The notes: generated from the letters alone by a model not told the origin. A stretch of 34,772 bases of DNA from JADGHX01 sp035760965 (GCA_035760965.1 DASTRY010000101.1:1-34772); one strand, 5' to 3'. Counted from the stretch's first letter, positions 7,951 to 15,524 are shown. Translations and numbers: made by a program.

Positions 7951-8544
7951 TTACGCTCCCGCCATCGCCGGGACGGTGCGTCCTGCGCCGTGCCGCCGCG
8001 CGAAGCGGGCCGGAGCCATCGCCTCACCTTCCACAGAATCCTGTTCTTCGTCGCGCGCCGCGGGCTGCGGAGTGCGGCCGTCGAGAATGGCCATCAGCGT
8101 GTCGCGGGCGCGCGCGACGCGGCTCTTGATCGTGCCGACCGCGCACCCGCAGATCTTCGCCGCCTCCTCGTACGAGAAGCCGCTCGCGCTCACCAGAATG
8201 AGCGCCGTGCGCTGCCCGGGTGAGAGCGTCGCAAGCGCGCGATTGAGATCGCGCACCTCGAGGTCGCCGTCGTGATCGGGCGGTACGCTCGGCTCGGGAA
8301 GCGAGTCGGTGTCCACACCGTGCGCCTCGAACTTGCGCCGGCGCAGCTGCGAGTAGTGCTCGTTGCGCACGATCGTGAAGAGCCACGCTTTCAGGTTCGT
8401 TCCCGGACGAAAGCGATCGATGTTGGCGAGCGCGCGCGCCAGCGCTTCCTGGACGAGGTCATCGGCACGCGTGCCGTCGCGCGTCAAGGAGCGCGCAAAG
8501 GTGTGCATCTGAGGCACCAGGGCCACCATCTCTTGAGTCACCAT
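7951..8544 (-). CDS. ECF-type sigma-70 family RNA polymerase sigma factor
   Basis: This 197-residue protein has the two-domain ECF layout. Region 2 spans about residues 8-75, with DDLVQEALARALANIDRF followed by a segment for -10 recognition (LKAWLFTIVRNEHYS). Region 4 spans about 105-155, ending in the helix-turn-helix SYEEAAKICGCAVGTIKSRV. The wording FRPGTNLKAWLFTIVRN is like the EcfG-related sigma factors widespread in proteobacteria, which often serve general stress responses. An Ala/Arg-rich tail of about 35 residues follows. I see no anti-sigma gene beside it and no NepR/PhyR pair in the window. It diverges from a small gene and topoisomerase IB, with a candidate regulator site (8663-8680) in the shared gap. 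Confidence 0.9.
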   Translation of the reverse strand: MVTQEMVALVPQMHTFARSLTRDGTRADDLVQEALARALANIDRFRPGTNLKAWLFTIVRNEHYSQLRRRKFEAHGVDTDSLPEPSVPPDHDGDLEVRDLNRALATLSPGQRTALILVSASGFSYEEAAKICGCAVGTIKSRVARARDTLMAILDGRTPQPAARDEEQDSVEGEAMAPARFARRHGAGRTVPAMAGA

Positions 8545-8662
8545 TGTTTCGCTTCGCCTCCGCGAGAAAGTCGGTCATTTCGTGTGGCACCACGGTAACG
8601 GTGCGGCCGCCGCGCCAAAGTCGGTGGCGAGGGCGCTTGCGCGCGAGGCGCATCCGAAGACC

Positions 8663-8680
8663 GTGTCAGACGTGTCCTAC
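8663..8680 (+). promoter_or_regulatory. Operator-like element, copy 1 of GTC(A/G)GA-N4-TCCTAC
   Basis: GTGTCAGACGTGTCCTAC lies 90 bases before the start of the gene at 8771 and about 119 bases before the divergent ECF sigma start. It shares both half-sites and spacing with elements at 10045, 17764 and 20524. No promoter box can be assigned with certainty in this 226-base gap. Confidence 0.55.
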
Positions 8681-8770
8681 TTGGCCCGCGCAGTGACGCC
8701 GGACGGCGACAGGCCTCTTTCTTGCTCGACCTGCGAGCCGAGGGCCGCGGGGGCAAAGCGAGGCTTGGCA

Positions 8771-9025
8771 ATGACCCAGATGACGAGGAACGAAGGGGAG
8801 ACGAGGAACGCGAATGTCTATCGCGTCAGTGGGGGCGCGAATGGCTGGTTCGTCTATGAGGATGCGGGGGCGGTGCCGGTCGCCTCTTTCGAAGACAAAG
8901 CCGCTGCATTGAATTACGCGATGTGTCTCGCGCGCGGACGCGTCGCGTGGCATCTGCTGCTGCGCCAGCAGCAGGTCACTTCGATTACAAATGCGCCGCG
9001 CGCGAACACGAACGCCCACCACTGA
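8771..9025 (+). CDS. Small protein of unknown function upstream of topoisomerase IB
   Basis: This protein has 84 residues from ATG 8771, with GAGG at 8760-8763 as ribosome site. The core reads like a small two-strand-helix module: VYRVSGGANGWFVYEDAG, then VASFEDKAAALNYAMCLAR, then WHLLLRQQQ. This order (strand, GW-turn, strand, helix with AL..A..LA, strand) is reminiscent of DUF2188-type small proteins, but I cannot confirm membership. There is no signal peptide or membrane segment. Its 3' end overlaps the start of the topoisomerase gene by 35 bases, so they are co-transcribed. A candidate operator lies 90 bases upstream, placing it in the proposed stress regulon. Confidence 0.6.
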   Translation: MTQMTRNEGETRNANVYRVSGGANGWFVYEDAGAVPVASFEDKAAALNYAMCLARGRVAWHLLLRQQQVTSITNAPRANTNAHH

Positions 9026-10130
9026 CACGGCCCCGGGCTCGCCGCGGCAAGTCGCGGCGGCTCGCGACGAGGGCCTGCGTTACACGACGGATCACGACCC
9101 CGGTCTGCGGCGGATCGTCCGCGGAAGCGGCTTCGCGTATCTCGATGCAGCGGGGCGCGCCGTTCGCGACGCCGAGACGCTCGCCCGCATTCGCCATCTC
9201 GCGATTCCGCCGGCCTATCGAGACGTGTGGATCTGCCCGTATCCGAACGGTCATCTCCAAGCAACGGGACGCGATGCGCGCGGCCGCAAGCAATACCGCT
9301 ATCACCCGCGCTGGCGGACGCATCGGGACGCCACGAAGTTCGACCGCATGCTCGAGTTCGGCGCGGCGCTGCCGCGCATCCGGCGGCGCGTCGCTCGCGA
9401 CCTGCGCCGCCCCGGGCTGCCGCGCGAGAAAGTGCTCGCGACCATCGTGCGATTGCTGGAATGCACGCTGATCCGTGTCGGCAACGAGGAGTACGCGCGC
9501 ACGAACGGCTCGTTCGGGCTCACGACGCTGCGGGACCGGCACGTCGCCGTGAATGGCGGCACCGTGCAGCTCGAGTTCCGGGGCAAGAGCGGCATCGTAC
9601 AGAAGGTGTCGGTCGAGGACCGCAGCGTCGCGCGCATCGTGCGCGACTGCCGGGATATTCCGGGGCAGGAGCTGTTTCAGTGGATCGACGAAGCGGGCGA
9701 GCGGCGCCGTATCGATTCGAGCGACGTGAACGAGTATCTGCGCGAGGCGAGCGGCGGGCCGTTCACCGCGAAGGACTTTCGCACGTGGTTCGCCACTCTG
9801 GAAGCGCTCGAGTACCTGCGGCCGCGCACTGCGCACACCGACCGCGCGGCTCGCGCGCTGATCGTCGACACGGCGAAGCACGTATCCGCGAAGCTGGGCA
9901 ACACGCCGGCGATCTGCCGCAAGTGCTACATCCATCCGGAAGTTTTTGCCGCGTTCAGCTCCGGAAAATTGGCCAACATCAAGGGCACCGCCGCGCCTCA
10001 GCTACTTCGCGCGCTACTTGCGCCGCCGCGCGCAAGCCGCGGTAGTCGGAGCAATCCTACTCGGCGACGCGGGGTCGGCGGTCGCACGAGGACCCTCCCG
10101 CCGACGGCAGTCAGAACGATTTCAGGCTGA
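8991..10130 (+). CDS. DNA topoisomerase IB (poxvirus type)
   Basis: This protein has 379 residues from ATG 8991, inside the end of the upstream small gene. It relaxes supercoiled DNA through a 3'-phosphotyrosyl intermediate without ATP. The N-terminal domain (about 25-105) contains IPPAYRDVWICPYPNGHLQATGRD; the catalytic domain follows. Catalytic residues can be placed: R162 in LIRVGNEEYA, K199 in FRGKSG, R264 in KDFRTW and Tyr313 in CRKCYIHPEV. The last 45 residues are Arg/Pro-rich and low complexity, beyond the catalytic core. Bacterial members often sit in stress or envelope gene clusters, as here, beside an ECF sigma factor and ahead of OmpA/BON genes. The 3' coding sequence carries a candidate operator for the next gene (10045-10060). 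Confidence 0.92.
   Translation: MRRARTRTPTTDTAPGSPRQVAAARDEGLRYTTDHDPGLRRIVRGSGFAYLDAAGRAVRDAETLARIRHLAIPPAYRDVWICPYPNGHLQATGRDARGRKQYRYHPRWRTHRDATKFDRMLEFGAALPRIRRRVARDLRRPGLPREKVLATIVRLLECTLIRVGNEEYARTNGSFGLTTLRDRHVAVNGGTVQLEFRGKSGIVQKVSVEDRSVARIVRDCRDIPGQELFQWIDEAGERRRIDSSDVNEYLREASGGPFTAKDFRTWFATLEALEYLRPRTAHTDRAARALIVDTAKHVSAKLGNTPAICRKCYIHPEVFAAFSSGKLANIKGTAAPQLLRALLAPPRASRGSRSNPTRRRGVGGRTRTLPPTAVRTISG
10045..10060 (+). promoter_or_regulatory. Operator-like element, copy 2 of GTC(A/G)GA-N4-TCCTAC
   Basis: GTCGGAGCAATCCTAC lies within the last part of the topoisomerase IB coding region, 108 bases before the ATG of the DUF4398 lipoprotein gene. It has the same half-sites, spacing and orientation as the copies at 8663, 17764 and 20524, with G for A at the fourth position. 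Being in coding DNA, it is the least certain of the four. Confidence 0.4.
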
Positions 10131-10168
10131 GATACCGCTCACCACTTGAGCCTACAGAGGGTGAGCAC

Positions 10169-10621
10169 ATGAGAGGGCGTAACGGATTCTTGATCGCTGC
10201 AGCGATCGGCATCGTCTCCGCGGGGTGCGCGTCGACGCCGCGACCTGATCCGGAGATCACGCGCGCACGTACTTTGGTCGAACAGGCGGAGAAGGCCGGC
10301 GCGCAGCAATACGCGGCGGTCGATCTCGATCACGCGCGCGACAAGCTGCGGCTCGCAACCGCGGCGAACGACGACAAGAAGTACGACGAGGCGCGAGCGC
10401 GCGCCAACGAAGCCGCCGCCGATGCGGAGCTTGCATTGGCCCGCACCAATAGCGGCGAAGCCAAGAAGTCTGCGCAAGAGGTGCGGGAGAGCACGGAGAC
10501 GCTGCGCAATGAAGCGCAGCGCGCAGCGACGAGCTCGACGGAAGCGCTGCCGCCCGCGAGCCCGACGCAGACGCCGGCGCCGAGCTCGCCGGATACCTTG
10601 CCGCAGAACCCGCCGCAGTAA
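10169..10621 (+). CDS. DUF4398-type lipoprotein
   Basis: This protein has 150 residues from ATG 10169, with GAGG at 10157-10160. The N-terminus is a lipoprotein signal (basic start, hydrophobic core, lipobox VSAGC with Cys at residue 20). No Asp follows the cysteine at +2, so outer-membrane sorting is expected. The mature part is a long Ala/Glu/Lys helix with the pattern ARTLVEQAEKAGAQQYAAVD...ARDKLRLA, as in DUF4398 proteins. It then becomes Pro/Ser/Thr-rich (residues 125-150). DUF4398 domains very often sit beside or inside OmpA-domain proteins, and here the OmpA-like gene follows 16 bases later with a similar N-terminal half. A structural or sensing role in the envelope is inferred. Confidence 0.8.
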   Translation: MRGRNGFLIAAAIGIVSAGCASTPRPDPEITRARTLVEQAEKAGAQQYAAVDLDHARDKLRLATAANDDKKYDEARARANEAAADAELALARTNSGEAKKSAQEVRESTETLRNEAQRAATSSTEALPPASPTQTPAPSSPDTLPQNPPQ

Positions 10622-10637
10622 TTCGAAGGAGCCAATC

Positions 10638-11501
10638 GTGAAGACGTCGAAGAATCTGATTGCCGCCGCCGTGGGATCCATCCTGATTGCGGCATGCGCA
10701 TCCGCGCCGAAGTCGCTGCCCGAAGTCGAGCAGGCGCGCGCGGACGTGCAAACGCTCTCTCAGGATCCGATGGCCGAGCAGGCCGCGAGCAAGGAGCTCT
10801 CCGATGCGCGCACCTCCTTGCAGGGCGCGGAGACCGCGTTGAAGGAAGGTCGCAAGAACGACGCGATCCACTACGCGTATCTCGCGTCTCAGCAGGCGCA
10901 GACCGGCGAAGCCCGCATCGACGAGCAGCGCGCGAAGGCGCAGATCGCGAAGGGCGAAGCCGAGCGCAACAAGGTGCTCCTCGAAGCGCGGACGAAAGAG
11001 GCGCAGCAGGCCGCCGCCGCCGCGAAGTCGCAGGCTGCGGAAGCCCAAGCCGCGCGCCAGCAGGCCGAGGATATGCAGCGGCAGCTCACCGACCTGCAGG
11101 CCAAGCAGACCGATCGCGGCATGGTGCTGACGCTCGGCGACGTGCTGTTCGACACGAATTCCGCGACGCTGAAGCCGGGTGCAGCCAACGAGATGCAGCG
11201 GATCGCGGACTTCATGCAGAAAAACCCCGACACGAAAGTGATCATCGAGGGTTACACGGACAGCCGCGGTTCCGAGGACTACAACCAGCAGCTCTCGCAG
11301 CGACGAGCGCAAGCCGTGCAAGACGCGTTGGCGTCGCGCGGCATCGATCGCTCGCGCGTCGAGGCGGTCGGGAGGGGTGAGTCCATGCCCGTCGCGAGCA
11401 ACGACACGAGCGCGGGGCGACAGCAGAATCGCCGCGTCGAGGTCGTTTTCTCCGATCAGGAAGGACGCTTCGCGAGCGGCGCGAACGCCGCGTATCGCTG
11501 A
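10638..11501 (+). CDS. OmpA-family outer-membrane lipoprotein with DUF4398-like N-terminal half
   Basis: This protein has 287 residues from GTG 10638, with an excellent AAGGAG site at 10626-10631. It has a lipoprotein signal (lipobox LIAAC) and then a helical, Ala/Gln-rich coiled-coil region (about residues 25-155) resembling the preceding DUF4398 lipoprotein. The C-terminal OmpA peptidoglycan-binding domain (about 160-275) contains LGDVLFDTNSATLKPGA, then IEGYTDSRGSEDYNQQLSQRR, then NRRVEVVF. It probably tethers the outer membrane to the cell wall through diaminopimelate binding. It forms an operon with the lipoprotein gene, and the two look like a duplication in which one copy lacks the OmpA domain. 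A hairpin follows (11512-11542). Confidence 0.9.
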   Translation: MKTSKNLIAAAVGSILIAACASAPKSLPEVEQARADVQTLSQDPMAEQAASKELSDARTSLQGAETALKEGRKNDAIHYAYLASQQAQTGEARIDEQRAKAQIAKGEAERNKVLLEARTKEAQQAAAAAKSQAAEAQAARQQAEDMQRQLTDLQAKQTDRGMVLTLGDVLFDTNSATLKPGAANEMQRIADFMQKNPDTKVIIEGYTDSRGSEDYNQQLSQRRAQAVQDALASRGIDRSRVEAVGRGESMPVASNDTSAGRQQNRRVEVVFSDQEGRFASGANAAYR

Positions 11502-11511
11502 ACGACGCGCC

Positions 11512-11542
11512 GGGATGGGAATAGCCGTTGCTGTCCCATCCC
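11512..11542 (+). terminator. Hairpin between the OmpA-like and BON genes
   Basis: GGGATGGGA (11512-11520) pairs perfectly with TCCCATCCC (11534-11542) across a 13-base loop, ten bases after the OmpA-like stop. No T-run follows. It may be a weak terminator, an mRNA-stabilising hairpin or an attenuator ahead of the BON gene. Confidence 0.45.
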
Positions 11543-11581
11543 GACGAGTGTCCGGGGGCTTCACATACGAGGGGTGAACTG

Positions 11582-12160
11582 ATGGCGCAGCGAGATGGCG
11601 ATCCGTTTCGGCCGAGCGAATGGCGCGAGCGTGATCGTGAGCGGCAGCGCGACCCGCGGCGTGACGATTACTCGTGGCATGGCGAGGAGTACGGCGGCGG
11701 GCACCGCGACCCGGGTAGCTCGTACGACATCGACTATGAGCGCCCATGGCGCACGCAGCCTTTCGGCGAGCCCGAAGAGTCGCCGCGTTACTTCGGCACC
11801 GGCAGCTATGGCGAGGGCGGCACGCACTTCACGGGCGGATATGAGCAGCGAGGCATGCCGCGCGACACGGAGTACGGATTCGAGCGCCCTGCCGGCCAGG
11901 CGTCGTACGGACGACCCGCGTTCAAGCCCGGTCCGAAAGGCTATCAGCGCTCCGATGAGCGGCTGCGCGAGGATATCTGCGAGCGGATCATGGAGGCGGG
12001 GTACATCGACGCGAGCGACGTCAGCGTCAATGTGGTCGGCGGCAAGGTGATCCTCGAAGGAACCGCGCCGGATCGCTACACGAAGCACTTCATCGAAGAC
12101 CTCGCGGATGCCGCGCCGGGTGTGCAGGACATCGAGAACCGGATTCGGGTGAGACGCTGA
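11582..12160 (+). CDS. BON-domain protein with long disordered N-terminal part
   Basis: This protein has 192 residues from ATG 11582, preceded by GAGGGGTGA. Residues 1-120 are hydrophilic and low-complexity, rich in Arg, Asp, Gly, Tyr and Ser. Residues about 125-190 form one BON domain: a helix with DERLREDICERIMEAGYIDASD, then VSVNVVGGKVILEGTAPDR, then a second helix and IENRIRVRR. BON domains bind phospholipid and are known from OsmY and related osmotic or envelope stress proteins. No signal peptide is visible, unlike OsmY, so a cytoplasmic or peripheral place is possible. It follows the OmpA-like gene and is closed by a strong palindromic terminator. Confidence 0.85.
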   Translation: MAQRDGDPFRPSEWRERDRERQRDPRRDDYSWHGEEYGGGHRDPGSSYDIDYERPWRTQPFGEPEESPRYFGTGSYGEGGTHFTGGYEQRGMPRDTEYGFERPAGQASYGRPAFKPGPKGYQRSDERLREDICERIMEAGYIDASDVSVNVVGGKVILEGTAPDRYTKHFIEDLADAAPGVQDIENRIRVRR

Positions 12161-12176
12161 GGAAATGCGGGCAGCA

Positions 12177-12206
12177 AAAAGGCCGGTGAGCGCTCACCGG
12201 CCTTTT
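12177..12206. terminator. Bidirectional intrinsic terminator
   Basis: A perfect 30-bp palindrome has arms AAAAGGCCGGTGAGC and GCTCACCGGCCTTTT. It gives an 11-bp GC-rich stem flanked by A- and T-runs on both strands. It lies between the convergent BON and rpoN genes and can end both transcripts. Confidence 0.9.
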
Positions 12207-12218
12207 CATTTGCAGCGC

Positions 12219-13586
12219 TTACGCGCGGCGGAAGTCGACGGCCGGCAGCTGCATCGAGCGCCGGTACTTCGTCACGGTTCGACGCGCCACCTTCACGCCG
12301 CGATCCGCGAGCAGCTCGGTGAGCTGCACGTCCGACAGCGGATTGCGCCGATCTTCGGCCGCGATGAATTCACGAAGCAGCGCGCGGATCGCGGTGGCCG
12401 AACACGAGCCGCCGCTCGTCGTCGCGAGCTGCCGCGAGAAGAAGCGCTTGAACGCCACGACGCCGCGCGGCGTGGCCATGTACTTGTGGCTCGTCGCGCG
12501 CGAGACGGTCGACTCGTGCAGCCCGAGCTCGTCCGCGATTTCACGCAGCGTGAGCGGCCGCATGGCGAGATCACCGTACTCGAAGAAGTTCTTCTGCCGC
12601 GCGACCACGGCCTCCGCGACGCGCTGAATCGTGAGGAACCGCTGCTCGAGATTGCGCACGAGCCAGCGTGCTTCCTGCAGATGCTGAGCGAGCAGCGTCG
12701 TCTCGCCGTCGCGCGCGTGCCGGAAGCAGTCCGCGTACTGCTGGTTGACGCGAATGCGCGGATAGATCGCCGCATTGATGCTGACGACCCAGCGCTTCTT
12801 CTCCTTGCGCACGATGACATCCGGCACGATCGCCCGCGGCTCGAACGTGCCGACCTTGGAGCCGGGGCGCGGATCGAGGCTGCGGATCAGCTCGATGGCG
12901 ACGCGCAGGTCCGTGTCGGAGCACTTGAGCGCGCTCTGCAACTTGCTGTGATCGCGCGCGGCCATCAGATCGAGCCGGTTCTGCACGATCTCGAGGGCGA
13001 GATCGCGGCCCGGCTCGCGATGGTCCAGTGCCTGCAGCTGCAACGACAGGCACTCGCCCAGACTGCGCGCCGCGATGCCGCTCGGCTCGAGCGTCTGCAC
13101 GATGCGCAGCGCCGTTTCGAGCTCGCCCGTGACCACATCGCCGGCGAGCGCCGCCAGCTCTTCCAGCGGCTGGCGCAGGTAACCGTCTTCATCGAGCGCA
13201 TCGACTACGAGGTTCGCGAGCTCGTAATCGCGCTGCGTGAGGCCGAGCAGCAGGAGCTGCTCGCGCAGCGAATCGCGGAGGGTCGAGGGCGAGGCCGTCC
13301 ACTCGGTCCAGTCCGGCGTATCATCGCCGCTCGCGGCGCCACCCGCGCCGCTGTTCGGGAAATCGAGCTCGCCGCGGCTCGCGGCGTCATCGCCGCCCTC
13401 GTCGGGCTGCGCGCTCGCCTCGCCGCTCTCCACGTTCTCCTCGAGAAAAGGATTCTGCGCAATCGCCTGGTTCAGTTCTTGCACACATTCCAGTGCCGAC
13501 AGCTGCAACAGCTTCACGGACTGTTGCAGTCTCGGTGTCAGAGTCAGTTGCTGCTTGAGGCGCAGCCCTAATCCTGCTTGCGACAT
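12219..13586 (-). CDS. rpoN: RNA polymerase sigma-54 factor
   Basis: This protein has 455 residues from ATG 13586. Region I begins LGLRLKQQLTLTPRLQQSVK, the Gln/Leu-rich activator-interacting part. An acidic region II (about 55-95) is followed by the core-binding domain and the DNA-binding C-terminus: the HTH region LHESTVSRATSHKYMATPRG and the RpoN box. The box here reads ARRTVTKYR instead of the near-invariant ARRTVAKYR, and the tail MQLPAVDFRRA is divergent. It is slightly short for the family (about 475). It lacks the usual neighbours (lptB upstream, hpf and ptsN downstream), being bounded by a terminator, so it may be a second or relocated rpoN. An exact sigma-54 promoter core lies 40 bases upstream of its start. 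Confidence 0.93.
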   Translation of the reverse strand: MSQAGLGLRLKQQLTLTPRLQQSVKLLQLSALECVQELNQAIAQNPFLEENVESGEASAQPDEGGDDAASRGELDFPNSGAGGAASGDDTPDWTEWTASPSTLRDSLREQLLLLGLTQRDYELANLVVDALDEDGYLRQPLEELAALAGDVVTGELETALRIVQTLEPSGIAARSLGECLSLQLQALDHREPGRDLALEIVQNRLDLMAARDHSKLQSALKCSDTDLRVAIELIRSLDPRPGSKVGTFEPRAIVPDVIVRKEKKRWVVSINAAIYPRIRVNQQYADCFRHARDGETTLLAQHLQEARWLVRNLEQRFLTIQRVAEAVVARQKNFFEYGDLAMRPLTLREIADELGLHESTVSRATSHKYMATPRGVVAFKRFFSRQLATTSGGSCSATAIRALLREFIAAEDRRNPLSDVQLTELLADRGVKVARRTVTKYRRSMQLPAVDFRRA

Positions 13587-13625
13587 CTCTTGAGGAACCT
13601 CGACGAGTTTCGACCCGTCAGTCAA

Positions 13626-13641
13626 AGCAACAGCTATGCCA
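13626..13641 (-). promoter_or_regulatory. Sigma-54 promoter of rpoN (-24/-12)
   Basis: On the minus strand the sequence is TGGCATAGCTGTTGCT, an exact TGGC-N7-TTGC core with the preferred T after TTGC. Transcription would start near 13615, leaving a 29-base leader before the rpoN ATG at 13586. This suggests that rpoN is controlled by its own product. Confidence 0.65.
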
Positions 13642-13767
13642 ATCGCGCACTTTGCGTTCCCGGGCCACTTAGGGCCTGTGCGCGGCGCGACGGGCTTCCG
13701 GTCGCCGCGACGACTCGTCACCGGTGTGTAAGAACGCTCAGTGCATCGGTCGCCGCTACATGACCGT

Positions 13768-15408
13768 ATGAAGGACATGAGAAGAATTCACGACCTGGAG
13801 GCCGGTTCCTCGCCGGTGCCGTGCGAGGTGCGCGAGCGCGAGCGGCTCGAGCGCCGTATCGACGATCTGGAAACGGTGCTCGGAGTTGCCGGCATCGGCT
13901 ACTGCCGCGTCGATCGCGAGCAGCGGATCCGCGGCGCGAACCCGCATTTCAACGCGCTGTTCGGCCTCGCGCCGGATGCGGCGCTGACGTGGCAGCAGCT
14001 CGAAGAGGCGCTCGCGCCCGAGGACCGCGCCAAACCCGCGGCGGCGGTGCGTGCGGCAGTGGACCATGGGGAGGGCGCAGACCTCGTCGTGAAAACTCAC
14101 TGGGCCGGCGACGGCTTCCACTTCGTGGCGCTGCGCGTGCGCGCCTTGAACGATGCGCAGGGGGACCGCTCCGAGGTGCTGCTCGTGGCGCGGGACGCGA
14201 CGGAGGAAGAGCGCGCGGTGGTCGCGCTCTCGGCGGCGAATGCGGCCGAACGGCGGGCGCGCGTCGCGGCGGATGCGGCCAATCGAGCGAAGGACGAGTT
14301 CCTCTCGGTCATCTCACACGAGCTGCGCTCGCCGCTGAACGCCATCCTCGGCTGGAATCGCATTCTTGCGATCAAGCGCGCGGACGACCCCGAAGTGAAA
14401 GCGGTCGCGCCGCGTATCGAGCAGAGCGCGAAAGCGCAGCTCAAGATGGTGAACGACCTGCTCGATCTGGGCCGTATCGGCACCGGCAAGCTGCGCATCA
14501 CGCCCCGGCACATGCGCCTCGCGACGCTCGTCGGCGTGGCGGTCGACGCTCTACGTCCGACCGCCGCTGCGAAGGGTATCGACATCGTCCTCGATACCGA
14601 GCCGACTCGCGCGCCGATCCTCGGCGATCCCGATCGGTTGAGCCAGGTCGTCAACAATCTCCTCTCGAACGCCATCAAGTTCACGTCGCAAGGGGGCCGC
14701 ATCACCGTACGACTGCGCGAGGACAACGAGCGTGCCGTGCTCAGCGTCACCGACACGGGCCAAGGCATCCCCGCGGATCTGCTGCCGCACATCTTCGATC
14801 GCTTCAGGCAGGGGGACAGCTCGACGACCCGCGGCGCGGGCGGACTCGGCCTGGGACTCACGCTCGTGCGCGAGATCGTCGCGCTCCACGGCGGCACCGT
14901 CGCGGCGAGCAGCGACGGTCGGGATCGAGGCGCGACCTTCGTGATCACGCTGCCCATCGCATCGCCCGACGCGGACACGAGCGGCGAACGCACGCCGCGC
15001 CGCTCCTGCGAGCCTCGGCCGGAGCAGCTCAGGGGTCTTTCGATTCTCGTCGTGGACGATGAAGCGGATGCCCGTGCGGTCGTCGCGGAAACGCTACGAC
15101 TGGAAGGAGCACGCGTGACGATGGGAGATTCGGTGCGCTCGGCGCTCGCGCATCTCACCGCGCCGGGCGCGCGCTTCGATGTCATCGTTACCGATATCGG
15201 GATGCCGGAAGAAGACGGCTACTCGCTCGTGCGCAAGCTGCGCAGACGCGCGGATGGGGCGCGAGTGATTGCGATTGCGCTTACCGGATACGCTTCGCGT
15301 GCCGATATCGAAGCGGCGATCGATGCAGGTTTCGACCTGCACGTACCCAAGCCCGTTGACTTCGACTCGTTCGTGCCGATCATTCGCCGGCTCGCCGACG
15401 CGCGCTGA
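13768..15408 (+). CDS. Soluble hybrid sensor histidine kinase / response regulator
   Basis: This protein has 546 residues from ATG 13768 (ATG 13777 and GTG 13741 are in-frame alternatives). No membrane segment or signal is seen, so it acts in the cytoplasm. Domains in order are a coiled start, a PAS-like domain (about 30-150: IGYCRVDREQRIRGANPHFNALFG), HisKA with the phosphate-accepting His184 in SVISHELRSPLN, HATPase_c with N, G1 and G2 boxes (NNLLSNAIKF, DTGQGIP, GLGLGL), and a C-terminal receiver with phospho-acceptor D476 in VTDIGMPEEDG and a conserved Lys in VPKPVD. It may pass phosphate to the enhancer-binding regulator about 950 bases downstream, but that pairing is unproven. Confidence 0.92.
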   Translation: MKDMRRIHDLEAGSSPVPCEVRERERLERRIDDLETVLGVAGIGYCRVDREQRIRGANPHFNALFGLAPDAALTWQQLEEALAPEDRAKPAAAVRAAVDHGEGADLVVKTHWAGDGFHFVALRVRALNDAQGDRSEVLLVARDATEEERAVVALSAANAAERRARVAADAANRAKDEFLSVISHELRSPLNAILGWNRILAIKRADDPEVKAVAPRIEQSAKAQLKMVNDLLDLGRIGTGKLRITPRHMRLATLVGVAVDALRPTAAAKGIDIVLDTEPTRAPILGDPDRLSQVVNNLLSNAIKFTSQGGRITVRLREDNERAVLSVTDTGQGIPADLLPHIFDRFRQGDSSTTRGAGGLGLGLTLVREIVALHGGTVAASSDGRDRGATFVITLPIASPDADTSGERTPRRSCEPRPEQLRGLSILVVDDEADARAVVAETLRLEGARVTMGDSVRSALAHLTAPGARFDVIVTDIGMPEEDGYSLVRKLRRRADGARVIAIALTGYASRADIEAAIDAGFDLHVPKPVDFDSFVPIIRRLADAR

Positions 15409-15419
15409 AAATCGCAGGC

Positions 15420-15524
15420 AAAAAAAGAGCGGGCTGGTCGCACCACAGCCCGCCAAACGGGGGGTCTTCGGTCAGCTTCGGCGTTCGGCCGGGGAGGCTC
15501 GAACGTCGATGCAAATTCATCGCT
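15420..15524 (-). ncRNA. Candidate sigma-54-dependent small RNA with C-rich hairpin loop
   Basis: The minus strand carries, in order, a sigma-54 promoter (15536-15551), a predicted start at 15523-15525, about 105 bases without a usable reading frame, and an intrinsic terminator (stem 15429-15453, then TCTTTTTTT). Three structures can be drawn. The first is a 5' hairpin CGAUG-AAUUUG-CAUCG. The second is CGUUCG-A-GCC-UCCCC-GGC-CGAACG, which exposes UCCCC in the loop. Then comes an open region with ACCCCCCG, and the terminator hairpin. Exposed C-runs are how sRNAs such as Xanthomonas sX13 contact G-rich ribosome sites; the likeness is structural and I infer a similar mode. It ends 11 bases from the hybrid kinase stop, tail to tail. 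Expression is not shown by sequence. Confidence 0.55.
15429..15453 (-). terminator. Intrinsic terminator of the minus-strand small RNA
   Basis: GCGGGCTG and CAGCCCGC form a perfect 8-bp stem with a 9-base loop. On the minus strand it is followed by TCTTTTTTT (15428-15420). On the plus strand no T-run follows, so it is oriented for minus-strand transcripts and not for the upstream kinase gene. Confidence 0.75.

Noticed and set aside
8591..8632. Minus-strand TGGC-like site near the ECF sigma gene as a sigma-54 promoter
   Set aside because: The -12 box is CCGC, so only the doublet spacing fits in very GC-rich DNA.
12165..13571. 468-residue plus-strand frame opposite rpoN
   Set aside because: Shadow of rpoN; Arg/Leu-rich, and begins inside the terminator.
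15429..15453. Hairpin as terminator of the soluble hybrid kinase gene
   Set aside because: The T-run is only on the minus-strand side, so the orientation fits a minus-strand transcript.
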